From positions 62,001-126,000 of the forward strand of contig CAZQUE010000002.1 of NCBI GenBank assembly GCA_964596185.1: 64,000 bases of DNA, written 5' to 3'. This document shows positions 1 to 9,400 of this stretch, piece after piece. The stretch's first letter is position 1, and each line of letters starts with the position of its first letter. A program made the position numbers and the translations under genes. The notes beneath the pieces were generated by a model. The model was not told the origin of the DNA. It did not search any database and worked only from the letters and a program-made list of their open reading frames with translations. Origin of the DNA: DYKG01 sp964596185. GTDB taxonomy: Bacteria > Muiribacteriota > Ozemobacteria > Ozemobacterales > Ozemobacteraceae.

Positions 1-1212
1 GTTCTTTATAACACCAACCTTTCTATCGTCAGTCAGGAATTCAAGAAGGGCAAAAAAGTGCTTTCGCTTGAAAAAGCCGGCCCACGCGAAAAGATTTTTT
101 TCGACCCTGACCATACCCGAGCCGGAATAGTTACCTGCGGCGGTCTCTGCCCAGGCATCAACGATGTCATACGTGGCCTGGTCATGCAACTTGCATATTG
201 GTACAAGGTTAAAGCTATATATGGTTTTCGTTACGGTTACCTCGGCATGATCAAGGAATCCGGCATTCAACCCGAAGTGCTCGAGCCGGCCAGTGTTGCC
301 GAGATCCATGAAAAAGGCGGCTCAATACTTGGTTCCTCGCGCGGCCCGCAAGATGTCGGCAAAATGGTTGATTACCTCATGGATTACCGCATCAACATCC
401 TTTTTTGTATCGGCGGCGACGGAACTTTGCGTGGAGCACATGAAATCGCCGAAGAGATCACCAGGCGCGGATTGCAGATTTCCGTTATCGGCATTCCAAA
501 AACCATTGACAATGATATTGGTTTCATTGAAAAAACCTTCGGCTTTGAAACCGCTTTTTCACATGCCGTTTCTTCAATTAAAACCGCCCATGTTGAAGCC
601 AAGGGATATCAGAACTGCATCGGACTTGTAAAGCTCATGGGGCGCCAGTCCGGATTCATTGCGGCAAATGCTTCGATTGCCTCTCAGGATGTGAATTTTT
701 GCCTTATTCCCGAACTACCTTTCGATCTTGAAGGCGAAAACGGTTTTTTCAAGCATTTGCTTGAAAGGGTTAAACGGAAATCTCACGCTGTAGTCGTAGT
801 TGCCGAGGGCGTTGGCGAAAAGTTCTGTGCCTTGAATGAAAAAGACGCGTCCGGCAACCAGAAAATGGGCGATATCGGACCTTTCCTCAAGGATGGCATC
901 GTCAAATATTTCAAAAAGAATGATACCCCGGTTACGATTAAATACATCGATCCCAGCTATATGATTAGAAGTTCTTGTGCTATACCTTCAGACAGCATTT
1001 ACTGTAATCAGCTTGCTCAGCACGCCGTGCACGCGGGCATGGCCGGCAAAACAGACTTGATCGTTGGCCTTTGGGCCAATCGCTTCACCTATGTGCCAAT
1101 CGATATGGCGATCAAGAATCGAAAATTCGTCGATCCTGAAAGTATGTTCTGGCTCAATGTTCTCGAAACAACTGGCCAGCCACGCTGGATGCTGAATAAG
1201 CCAAGAGTTTGA
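1..1212 (+). CDS. pfkA: ATP-dependent 6-phosphofructokinase, plant-type (5' partial)
   Basis: Phosphorylates fructose 6-phosphate in glycolysis, in the cytoplasm. The frame is open from the first base and reads as protein before the first possible internal start (GTG at 58), so the true start lies upstream of the window; 403 residues are visible. Motifs: GGLCPGINDVIR near the visible N-terminus, GGDGTLRGA, PKTIDNDIG and MGRQSGFIA. By family knowledge, GGDGT (not GGDD) indicates ATP rather than pyrophosphate as donor, while Lys in PKTIDND is typical of the plant/atypical clade, so the ATP assignment is an inference from motif. It is followed after 14 nt by a clear intrinsic terminator and converges with the next gene. 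Confidence 0.93.
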   Translation, partial: VLYNTNLSIVSQEFKKGKKVLSLEKAGPREKIFFDPDHTRAGIVTCGGLCPGINDVIRGLVMQLAYWYKVKAIYGFRYGYLGMIKESGIQPEVLEPASVAEIHEKGGSILGSSRGPQDVGKMVDYLMDYRINILFCIGGDGTLRGAHEIAEEITRRGLQISVIGIPKTIDNDIGFIEKTFGFETAFSHAVSSIKTAHVEAKGYQNCIGLVKLMGRQSGFIAANASIASQDVNFCLIPELPFDLEGENGFFKHLLERVKRKSHAVVVVAEGVGEKFCALNEKDASGNQKMGDIGPFLKDGIVKYFKKNDTPVTIKYIDPSYMIRSSCAIPSDSIYCNQLAQHAVHAGMAGKTDLIVGLWANRFTYVPIDMAIKNRKFVDPESMFWLNVLETTGQPRWMLNKPRV

Positions 1213-1226
1213 TTCTGTAATCTTGA

Positions 1227-1256
1227 GGGCGGCTCCATAAGGAGTCGCCCTTTTTT
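1227..1256 (+). terminator. Rho-independent terminator of the phosphofructokinase gene
   Basis: A 10-bp GC-rich stem (GGGCGGCTCC with GGAGTCGCCC, one G-U pair) around a 4-base ATAA loop is followed directly by six T. The reverse strand lacks a T-run after the stem, so it works mainly for the plus strand. Confidence 0.9.
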
Positions 1257-1264
1257 ACTTTTCC

Positions 1265-2059
1265 TCAGGAAAACTTCGAAGTGTTTCGCAGCAATTCAAC
1301 AACTGTTGCATGCAGATGTCCGTTGGTGGCAAGCAGTTCGCCGCTGTCGAGAGGCATGGGGCTACCATTGAAGCAACTAATGTTGCCACCGGCTTCCCTA
1401 ACCAACAGCGAGCCGGCCGCAACGTCCCATGGTTTAAGGTTGTTTTCCCAGAAAATGGAAAAAATACCGCGAGCAACGTAGCAAAGATCGAGAGCTGCCG
1501 AGCCTAGTCGTCTTACCCCTTGTACCTGCATCAGCATGATTTCAAGCCGCTTGAGAATCTCCGGCATACATTCGCGACGATTGTAAGGAAACCCGGTGAC
1601 GGCAAGCGCTGAATTTATGACGGTTTCACTATTGACACTTATCGGTTGGTTGTTGCAAAAGGCTCCACCGTTCTTTCGGCAATGGTAAACCTGTTTGCGG
1701 GAAGGGTGGGCGAGCACGCCGATAACTGGTTCTCCGTCCTGGCATAAGGCGATCGAAACGCAGTAGTGATCAAGGTTGTTAGCGTAATTTGTCGTGCCGT
1801 CGAGAGGGTCGACGACCCAGACCAGTCCATTTTGCCAGGCCTCCCCGCCGTCTTCCTCGCCAAAAAAGGCGATTTCGGGGTGGCGTTGCTTTAATTCCTT
1901 TTTAATCAATCTTTCAGAAGCCAGATCCATTTCTGTGACCAGATCTACAGCTCCTTTTTGCTTGATCTCATGACGGTTTTCCTGGGATTCATGTAGGAGT
2001 TGCCCGGCCATAGCTGCGACTTCGGCTGCGGAAAGGGTGATATTTTCAAGATTCAGCAT
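1265..2059 (-). CDS. suhB: Inositol-1-monophosphatase family phosphatase
   Basis: 264 residues, a normal length for the FIG/IMPase family of Mg-dependent, Li-sensitive sugar phosphatases. Visible metal-site motifs: GEEDGGE (residues about 67-73), WVVDPLDGTTNYAN (about 80-93) and, near the C-terminus, WDVAAGSLLVREAGG. The start is supported by AGGAG a few bases upstream of the ATG. The gene converges on the phosphofructokinase gene and is divergent from the NhaC gene. Substrate cannot be read from sequence: inositol 1-phosphate, another sugar phosphate or a SuhB-like RNA polymerase role are all possible. Confidence 0.9.
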   Translation of the reverse strand: MLNLENITLSAAEVAAMAGQLLHESQENRHEIKQKGAVDLVTEMDLASERLIKKELKQRHPEIAFFGEEDGGEAWQNGLVWVVDPLDGTTNYANNLDHYCVSIALCQDGEPVIGVLAHPSRKQVYHCRKNGGAFCNNQPISVNSETVINSALAVTGFPYNRRECMPEILKRLEIMLMQVQGVRRLGSAALDLCYVARGIFSIFWENNLKPWDVAAGSLLVREAGGNISCFNGSPMPLDSGELLATNGHLHATVVELLRNTSKFS

Positions 2060-2235
2060 TTGGGCTCCTGATTAGAAAGTTAAATTCAGGGGTAAAATAT
2101 ACCTGTAGAAAGAATTTGTAAAGCCAGCACCAATAACTTTTAGAATCCCCGTAATTGTTCTACGGTTGACTGTGTGTTATTCTAATGGGCTCAAAAGAGC
2201 AGGTTTCACCTGTAAAATCAAGGAGATAGAGTTAA

Positions 2236-3645
2236 ATGAATGAGATTCCGCAAATGAGCTTGGCAAAAGCTTTGCTGGTAATAGTCTTCCTCATGTGTTC
2301 TCTAATCAGCGGTCTGATGTATTTTGGCAGTTCACCGCATATTCCCCTGTTGGTAACTGCAGCATTTGCTGCAATTGTTGCCGTATGGTCCGGCCAGCCC
2401 TGGGAAAAAATCGAAGCCGGAATTCTCAACACCATCAGCATGGGCATGCAATCGATTCTTATTTTGATGATAATTGGTTGTATTATTGGTGTATGGATTC
2501 TTTCTGGTGTTGTGCCGGCAATGATTTATTATGGCCTTAAGCTGATATCACCTGGAATTTTCCTGCTGGCCACTTGTATCATCTGTGCAATAGTTTCTAT
2601 TGCCACCGGTAGTTCATGGACTACCGCCGGTACGGTGGGCATTGCCCTGCTTGGAGTTGGCTCAGGTCTTGGAATACCAACAAATATGGTTGCCGGAGCG
2701 ATTATTTCCGGGGCTTATTTCGGTGATAAAATGTCGCCATTATCCGATACTACCAATCTGGCACCGGCGATGGCTGGAACCACACTCTTCGAGCATATTC
2801 GCCACATGGTTTTCACTACTGGTCCAAGCATGATAATTGCCTGTATCATTTTTGCTGTCCTTGGGATGGAATACTCTGGCAAGGCGCTCGATACCGCAGC
2901 GATTAATACTCTTCTCGATACTTTGACCGCAAATTTTACCATCAACCTTTGGTTGCTGATTCCCCCGGTTCTGGTAATTCTGATGGTTGTTTTCAAGGTT
3001 CCGGCCTTGCCGGGGCTTTTTGGTGGAGTAGTTCTTGGCGGTGTCTTTGCCGCAATTTTTCAGGGATCAGGTATGACTGAAATAATCAAGGCCGCTCACA
3101 CGGGTTATGTGTCGCAAACTGGAATTGCTGCAATTGATAGCCTGCTAACTCGCGGTGGTCTTGAAAGTATGATGGGGACCGTTTCTTTGATTCTGATTGC
3201 TTTGTCACTTGGTGGAGTAATGGAAAGTTCGGGCATGTTACTTACAATCTCAATGAAGATACTTAGTTATGCTAAAAGCACTGGTTCTACCGTGCTTGCA
3301 ACTTTTCTAACCTGCGCTTTCTGTAATATTGCTGCAGGCGATCAGTATCTCTCGGTGGTTATCCCGGGGCGAATTTACAAGGATATTTATCGCAACAAGG
3401 GTTTGCATCCGAAGAATTTATCACGTTGCCTCGAAGATTTTGGCACGATTACCTCACCGCTGGTGCCCTGGAACACCTGTGGTGCATTCATGACAACTGC
3501 ACTTGGTATCCATCCTTTCGTTTACCTGCCCTATGCTTTTCTGAATCTGATTAATCCGCTGGTATCTATTTTTTACGGTTACACTGGAATTTCAATGGAA
3601 AAACTGGAATCGGATCAGGAAACCGAAACTGCCGAGAATGATTGA
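2236..3645 (+). CDS. nhaC: NhaC family Na+/H+ antiporter
   Basis: 469-residue inner-membrane protein with about 11-12 hydrophobic segments. The NhaC family signature is clear: ATGSSWTTAGTVGIALLG followed by GAYFGDKMSPLSDTTNLAP, with a second pseudo-repeat half around FCNIAAGDQY and PLVPWNTCG. Family members exchange Na+ for H+; some transport organic acids or amino acids, so substrate is an inference. AGGAG at 2221-2225 precedes the ATG by 10 nt. The C-terminus is short, charged and cytoplasmic. The gene is transcribed away from suhB; the 176-nt intergenic region holds no promoter I trust. Confidence 0.9.
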   Translation: MNEIPQMSLAKALLVIVFLMCSLISGLMYFGSSPHIPLLVTAAFAAIVAVWSGQPWEKIEAGILNTISMGMQSILILMIIGCIIGVWILSGVVPAMIYYGLKLISPGIFLLATCIICAIVSIATGSSWTTAGTVGIALLGVGSGLGIPTNMVAGAIISGAYFGDKMSPLSDTTNLAPAMAGTTLFEHIRHMVFTTGPSMIIACIIFAVLGMEYSGKALDTAAINTLLDTLTANFTINLWLLIPPVLVILMVVFKVPALPGLFGGVVLGGVFAAIFQGSGMTEIIKAAHTGYVSQTGIAAIDSLLTRGGLESMMGTVSLILIALSLGGVMESSGMLLTISMKILSYAKSTGSTVLATFLTCAFCNIAAGDQYLSVVIPGRIYKDIYRNKGLHPKNLSRCLEDFGTITSPLVPWNTCGAFMTTALGIHPFVYLPYAFLNLINPLVSIFYGYTGISMEKLESDQETETAEND

Positions 3646-3708
3646 AATCATTGTGAAATTTCAATCTTTGTCTTTTCGGCAAGGCAAAAGTCGCTATGGA
3701 GTTTAATT

Positions 3709-4179
3709 TTGGATAAATTGGATATTCTGACAATTGGTTTACCTTTTGCCGGTTTCAAAATACTGGTAGGTATAGTTCTTCGCACTATTAGCGGTGAGGT
3801 TAGCAGTCCAATGGGCTGGATACTTATTGTCTGGGGGATTGCTGATCTGCTGATCAACCTGCTTAATCTTGTCGGCCTGGTGTTAAAAAAGAAAAAGATT
3901 GTCCCAACCTGCGCTATGGGTTTCATTTTTCAATCCTCCAGTGAAGAAGTCGGATCGGCTCTTGATGTAATGATGTCTTTTACCCTGGTTGCGATCATGG
4001 TTGGCGGCAATCTACTCAAGCATTTAACCCCTTTTCAGTTGAACATCTGGAGCCTGTCTGTGGTTTTGAATGTTCTTGGTGCGGGAATTTCCCGAATAAA
4101 AATGGCCATTGAAAACATTCGCAAACAGGAAACTTCGGCTAAGAAAGGCGATGAGCAAAGACTGGAGTTGGAGAAATAG
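3709..4179 (+). CDS. Small integral membrane protein, unknown function
   Basis: 156 residues with about four hydrophobic segments, separated by a basic stretch (LKKKK) near residue 65, and a charged C-terminus ending ELEK. I do not recognise the family. A TTG start is chosen because GGAG lies 7 nt upstream (3698-3701) and no ATG is better placed. It abuts the next gene exactly (stop 4177-4179, next start 4180) and heads a run ending in a two-component system, so a role in sensing or in membrane presentation of the kinase is possible but unproven. Confidence 0.7.
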   Translation: MDKLDILTIGLPFAGFKILVGIVLRTISGEVSSPMGWILIVWGIADLLINLLNLVGLVLKKKKIVPTCAMGFIFQSSSEEVGSALDVMMSFTLVAIMVGGNLLKHLTPFQLNIWSLSVVLNVLGAGISRIKMAIENIRKQETSAKKGDEQRLELEK

Positions 4180-4869
4180 TTGACTCAACCGGAAAGAAAT
4201 ACCACTCAATCGGATTCATTTTTTGCACATTACTGGAAACGTTTTTGGGCGTTTATCAGTCTTTTTCCTGAATTCGACCATGCAGCGATGGTTGCTGACC
4301 CAACCGGGGTGCTCCGGGCGTGGCGCAAGAGAGCTCTGAAAATTCTTGTTTTTTTTACCCTTTTATTAAAACTACCTATCGTCATCAAATTGCTTGGCAA
4401 TGGTTCTGAGATTGTTCCAGGATGGGCGATATTGTTTTTTCTGGTCTTGTATGTCCCAACTATCCTGATTGTTCTAAACGAGAGAATTTCAATAACCCGC
4501 CGAACCTATCTATTGATGGGGTTAAAGCTTATTTCAGGAACAACTCAGCTGGTTTCTACGCAACTACTTGGCAGCGGAAGATTGACGCTGATGATTGTTC
4601 CGGCTATGGCGCTTGTTCTTGCGGGACCTGTCGTTGCAATTCATTTCGTCATTCTCTGTTCGGCGGTTATCGGCACAACCATAATTCTTGTTACTAATGG
4701 AATCATTGAACCGACAACGATTTACAATGGAATCGTTCCTGCCGAATACCTGTTTTTGCAAGGTAAGATGTGGTTGGTTGAGGTTTTTCCCCACCTTTAT
4801 CTGATGGGGCACTTTCTGTTTTTGCATGAGAAAACTCTTGTAGCGGTTTCTGATGCCCGCAACAGCTAG
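4180..4869 (+). CDS. Membrane protein, likely detached sensor part of the adjacent histidine kinase
   Basis: 229 residues with a soluble N-terminal region of about 60 residues, then about five to six hydrophobic segments, ending shortly after HFLFLHEK. The start is TTG immediately after the previous stop, implying translational coupling. The kinase frame downstream is open from 4854, that is before this gene's stop at 4867-4869, and encodes a helical linker (LDEESDKNRKLELE) of the kind normally placed between a membrane sensor and a HisKA_3 domain. A single-base indel near 4855 would fuse both into one conventional sensor kinase. I therefore read it as the sensor half, either naturally split or split by a sequence error. 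Confidence 0.7.
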   Translation: MTQPERNTTQSDSFFAHYWKRFWAFISLFPEFDHAAMVADPTGVLRAWRKRALKILVFFTLLLKLPIVIKLLGNGSEIVPGWAILFFLVLYVPTILIVLNERISITRRTYLLMGLKLISGTTQLVSTQLLGSGRLTLMIVPAMALVLAGPVVAIHFVILCSAVIGTTIILVTNGIIEPTTIYNGIVPAEYLFLQGKMWLVEVFPHLYLMGHFLFLHEKTLVAVSDARNS

Positions 4870-4907
4870 ATGAAGAGTCCGACAAAAACCGGAAGCTGGA
4901 ACTTGAA

Positions 4908-5531
4908 ATGCATCGTATTGCCGAACAGGAAAGACAAAAACTGGGCGCAGAGTTGCATGATGGTCTTTGTCAGCATTTAACCGCAACGTTATTGAAATGC
5001 AGTTCTCTTATATATGTTATGAAAGAAGAAGAAAAGCCAGAGTTCTCGTCGGTTGAAAAGATCAGGAATTCCGTTGAAAAATCTATCTCTTTGGCCTATC
5101 AGATTTCGCGGGGACTGGTTCCGGTAAGAATTGAGCCTGATGCCCTTATTCCGGCATTACAGGAGCTTTGTCTGGCAAAATGGACAGAAAGTAATATTGA
5201 ATGTAATTTTGTTGCTGAAGCCGATGCGCAGATCGCCATTCCTGAAACAGCCCTTCAACTTTATCGCATAGCAAGCGAGGCGATAAACAATGCGGTCAAG
5301 CATTCCGGTTGTTCTGTAATTCGTGTTAAAATTTCAAACAGCGATAGCGAGTTTTTTCTCGAAATCTCTGATAACGGTAAAGGAATCAATGAAGATCCAG
5401 GCAAACCAGGGGGAATGGGACTGAGCATCATGGAATATCGAGCCGGCCTTATCGGCGGTGCTTTAGAAGCCAGAAACAATTATCCCGAAGGTTTTACCGT
5501 AATTTGTCGCCTGCCCTTGGCAAAGCTTTAA
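4908..5531 (+). CDS. NarL-type (HisKA_3) sensor histidine kinase, transmitter only
   Basis: 207 residues from ATG 4908. HisKA_3 dimerisation/phosphoacceptor region at the N-terminus with ELHDGLCQHL (His17 is the phosphoacceptor), then HATPase_c with N-box (SEAINNAVKHSG), DNGKGI and GGMGLSIMEYRAG. No membrane or input domain is left in this frame, which is unusual for the family. The frame stays open upstream to 4854 without a start codon, encoding a coiled linker. It phosphorylates, by family knowledge and position, the response regulator starting 2 nt after its stop codon. Confidence 0.85.
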   Translation: MHRIAEQERQKLGAELHDGLCQHLTATLLKCSSLIYVMKEEEKPEFSSVEKIRNSVEKSISLAYQISRGLVPVRIEPDALIPALQELCLAKWTESNIECNFVAEADAQIAIPETALQLYRIASEAINNAVKHSGCSVIRVKISNSDSEFFLEISDNGKGINEDPGKPGGMGLSIMEYRAGLIGGALEARNNYPEGFTVICRLPLAKL

Positions 5532-5532
5532 A

Positions 5533-6174
5533 ATGAAAACAAAAGTTAAAGCAAAAATTATGATCGTTGATGACCATCCGCTGGTTCGCGATGGTCTTGC
5601 AGACCTGCTATCTACCGCCGGCTTCGAGGTTTCAGCCCAGGCGGATAATGCCTTAAATGCTCTTTCTCACCCTTTCTACCAAGTTTGTGAAGCCTTTGTA
5701 ATAGACTTGTCACTTGGCGAGCAGTCCGGAATAGATTTAATCAGGCAATTGAGCCAGATTAACAAACCTGTAGTGGTCTATTCAATGCATGAGGCCGCCG
5801 GTGTTATTAAAAAAGCATTTGAAGTAGGAGCAATGGGATATGTCGCTAAAAGAGAAACCCCCGACATCCTTCTTGAGGCTATAAAGAGCGTTTTATCGGG
5901 GAAAACCTTTGAGAGTCCTTATGTAAAAGAGATTCTTGCTAACAACAATTCAACGAAAGAGTTGAGCGATCAGCAGAAACAGATTTTTATTCTTCTTGGC
6001 CGCGGATGGTCTAACGTCGACATTGCCAATGAAATGAATATTAGCGTAAGAACTCTTGAGTCTTATTTCGTCAGAATAATGAACAAGCTCGAAATCCATG
6101 GGGTAAAAAATTTGCGGCAGGAAGCCATTTTAGCCTGCAAAAAAGAAATTTTTGAACCTGATTCCAAAATTTGA
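5533..6174 (+). CDS. NarL/FixJ family response regulator
   Basis: 213 residues. Receiver domain about residues 8-122: acidic pair VDDHP (13-14), phosphoacceptor Asp58 in VIDLSL, Lys106 in YVAKRE. A LuxR-type helix-turn-helix lies at about 143-200 (LSDQQKQIFILLGRGWSNVDIANEMNIS is split here by wording: LSDQQKQIF, then GWSNVDIANEMNISVRTLE). It lies immediately after its cognate kinase. The next gene downstream in the same direction is the giant adhesin, 273 nt away, which makes the adhesin promoter an obvious candidate target (inference). Confidence 0.9.
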   Translation: MKTKVKAKIMIVDDHPLVRDGLADLLSTAGFEVSAQADNALNALSHPFYQVCEAFVIDLSLGEQSGIDLIRQLSQINKPVVVYSMHEAAGVIKKAFEVGAMGYVAKRETPDILLEAIKSVLSGKTFESPYVKEILANNNSTKELSDQQKQIFILLGRGWSNVDIANEMNISVRTLESYFVRIMNKLEIHGVKNLRQEAILACKKEIFEPDSKI

Positions 6175-6274
6175 CCATTTTTCCGGATAACAGAAAAATT
6201 ACGTAAGGGCCAGTCTTGGCACGGAGAGTACAATCTTCTGGTTGACGGTACTTTTTTCATTTCTGAAAAAAATG

Positions 6275-6301
6275 AGAGTGAAATCACTCTAATCGTTTTT
6301 C
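6275..6301 (+). terminator. Probable intrinsic terminator after the response regulator
   Basis: AGAGTG and CACTCT form a 6-bp stem around AAAT, with a short T-run from 6296. A second AT-rich hairpin (TTTTTTCA/TGAAAAAA, 6252-6267) sits just upstream. The stem is weak, so termination may be partial. Confidence 0.5.
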
Positions 6302-6356
6302 CCCAAAAAAAAGTAGACTTCCATTGGAGGGGGCTTTCTATGCCTTTTTTAAACGG

Positions 6357-6392
6357 CCTGCAAGCAAGCTTGAAAAATAGCTTTAGTGCAGG
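6357..6392 (+). promoter_or_regulatory. Two-tier hairpin in the leader of the giant adhesin gene
   Basis: CCTGCA/TGCAGG forms an outer 6-bp stem, then a symmetric 3x3 internal loop, then AAGCT/AGCTT, with an 8-base A-rich loop. It lies 56 nt before the adhesin start, ahead of the ribosome binding site GAGGGAG (6434-6440). It does not match a riboswitch class I know. It could be a terminator, an mRNA-stability element or chance. Confidence 0.35.
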
Positions 6393-6447
6393 TTGTCTCT
6401 GCTTTGTTCAATAAGCTGTATGTTTGAAAAATTGAGGGAGAAATGTC

Positions 6448-9400
6448 ATGAGTCTGTTAAAAACCTGGAAAAGAAGAATTCTTAGGAATTCAGAGAAAAA
6501 AAGAGAGTCTTCGGGAATGTTTGACAGAACGTGGAAAAGCATCACTACAGGGTTGGCCGGCCTTGGTTTTCTTGCTTCTGCTCATTGTCTTTCAGCTCAG
6601 ACTGTAGAGGTAAGCCAGATCGATGCTCTCGATGTCGGAAAAACTACGGTACAGATAGTTCCCGATGCGACTGGCAAAAGATTTCACATTACTTCCCAGG
6701 CAGTATCAGGCACAAATGCTTTTAACTCCTTCACTAATCTCAATCTGGCAAATGGCGATACGGCCAACTTTTATCTTCCTAACGGCACCAACAACCTGAT
6801 CAATTTCATTCAAAACCGAATTGAAATAGATGGAATGGTTAATGCTATAAAAGACAATAAAATTGGCGGCAATTTGTTTTTCCTAAGCTCTCAGGGGCTT
6901 GTTTTAGGCAGCACCGGTGTAGTTAACTGCGGTGCCCTTTTTGCGATGACGCCAACTAACGATTTCATGGAAAAGTTCATTGGCACCGGGAATCTGAAAA
7001 TCGAAGGAAATTCTGCTGAAATAGGCCAGATAACTGCCAGAAAAATAGTAAATCGTAACGGAGTGGTTTCCGGTGATGGCGTGCCATTGAATTCTGACGG
7101 ATCAATTGTCATTGCTGGAAGTATCAACGCCATCGATAATGTGGGCGCTTACTCGGGCAATGTTACTCTTGAGGGTACCGGTAGAATCGACACAGGTATC
7201 ACAGATTTTTCCGCGTTGGTCAACACTCAGGATTTCATGTTCCAGATGCCGGAAGGCAATCAGCAAGGCCCTGTTGAAGTTATTGTTTCCGGACTGACAA
7301 TGACCACCAATGAAGATGGAAACGTGGAACTGGTGGCTGTCGCAGATAATATTAACAAAGAATCATCTGCTTCAACCGGTCCAGATGGCTATACTGGATA
7401 CAATCCCGCCAATGCAGAAGCGAAAGTGCTTGTTCAAGGTACGGTAAATGCAAGAAAAAATGCCTCATTTGAAGCTACGGCAGTAAATGGGACTCTCACC
7501 GGTCAGCAAACCGTCGTTGAATACGGCGAAACCAGAGAGCTAAAAACTTTTGTCGGGGCAGATTCTATTGGCTCGACGAAAGCCGTTGTCGAGATAGATG
7601 CGACCGCCAGAATCAATGCTGAAAACGATGTGAATCTGCACGCCTTCGCCACAAATGTTTATAAAAGTTCTGCTGGTTTGCTTGATCTTGGTCTGAACCT
7701 GGCCGGAATGTTGTCACCAATCAACATTCAGGCTGAAACATCTTTTCTCGAAAGCAGTTCAAAAGTGCAGGTTAACAAGGGCGCTATTGTCACTGCCAAA
7801 AAGAATATCGATGTAAAATCTTCCTGTGAAACTGATGTAATTATGGGCACAGGGACTTCTCTTGCCAAAATAAGGCAGACTTCGGGAATTGTTTCTGCGG
7901 GGGTCGTTGCCACTGAGGTAAACAGCAGTTCCAATATTGAGGTCAGCGGTACGCTTAATGCCGGACTTGACGGCGATACGACCGCCGGCGACATTACACT
8001 CAATTCGATTTCAAGTAATGCTCTTGACGCCACCGCAGCTTCCAAAACGGCCAACGATTCAGCGATTCTTGCCACCGGAATCGTTATCGGAAAAGTTACC
8101 AACGATGCAAGCATCAAAATCACTTCAGATGCTGTGGTAAATGCTAAAAGAAATGTGAGCGGAAAAGCTAAAACCAGAAGTGATGTTTCAACCCAGGCGA
8201 TCGTCGAGACTGGCGATGATTCTTATGGTGGGATAGCGATAAATTTCACCGATTTCAATTCTTCGGCCAATGTGGAAATTGCCAAAGGTTTTACGACTTC
8301 GGGAAATATCGATTTTTCAAGTTACAATCTTGTTCTGCAGAACCGCGCAATTGCAAAAGGCAAAGTGGGCTATACCAAAATTTCCCAGGCGATTGCCAAT
8401 TTGCAGACCAGCCTCGTTGAAGGAATTTTCAGTCTCGGCAAAATTACTTCCAAATTTACCGGCCCTCTCGACGAAGAAGCTATGACAAAATTTCGCGCCG
8501 CCGGGGCGATAGTTGTCAATCGTGGCAGTCACGACGCCGGTTTGAAAATAGGCAGAGGTGTAAAGCTCAATTCTGGCTCAGAATTGATTCTTAAATCTTC
8601 GTCGGTGATTGAAGATATCTTCACCCAGGCTGACAGTGTTGCCACTTCAAAATTGAACAATGCCGATGGCACCAAAATGTCGATAAGCGCTGGTCTTGTC
8701 TATTCAGATATATCACAGAATTCGGCGGTAAATGTGGTAGATGCCGGCTATAGTGAAACAACCGGTAATGGTACAGTTCTTACCGGCAAAACGGTCGAGA
8801 TAAACAGTGAGGCAAAGGTCGAATACAACCGGATAAAGCGTGTAATTCAGGAAATTGAAGATGCAGTCGCTACCCTGAAAATTTCAGTTACAGACCAGAA
8901 TCAGCTTGCATTGATCAATTCTGTTGTCACTGCTTATCAAAATATCAAGGATAAATTTTCAGTCATCGGTTCAGATGGTCTGACCAACCCAGACAATATC
9001 ACCTATTTTTTAAATGCCCTTGCTTCGATGTCAACCATGAGCGATGCTTTGAGTCAGCTCATTGCCGGCGAAAACCTGCTGGTTGCCAAAGCTGCCGAAA
9101 TCGTTACCGCCGGCGCAGATTTCGCTTTTTACAACAATTTTCTCAATACTGCAGTTTCAAGCGCAGTCAAAGGAGCTAACGAAGAGAAGATACGCGATAT
9201 CGGTTTTGCCGGCGCAGTCGGGTTCAACGATTACACCGCTGTAAGTGAAGTAATAATAGGTAGAAATACAACCATTCAGTCGGTAAATCCAGCAACTTCA
9301 GTCGATGAATCGATACAAGTCTCAGCAGAAGCAGACATAGATATGATCGGAGCGGCCGGCTACCTTATTCCAAGCTCTGGTTCAACTGCAATGGGGGGAA

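Noticed and set aside
2155..2186. Promoter for the NhaC gene (TTGTTC / TATTCT)
   Set aside because: Both boxes match poorly and nearby alternatives are equally good, so no position can be defended.
6252..6267. TTTTTTCA/TGAAAAAA hairpin as a separate terminator
   Set aside because: It is almost pure A-T and would be unstable; it was only mentioned with the neighbouring AGAGTG/CACTCT stem.
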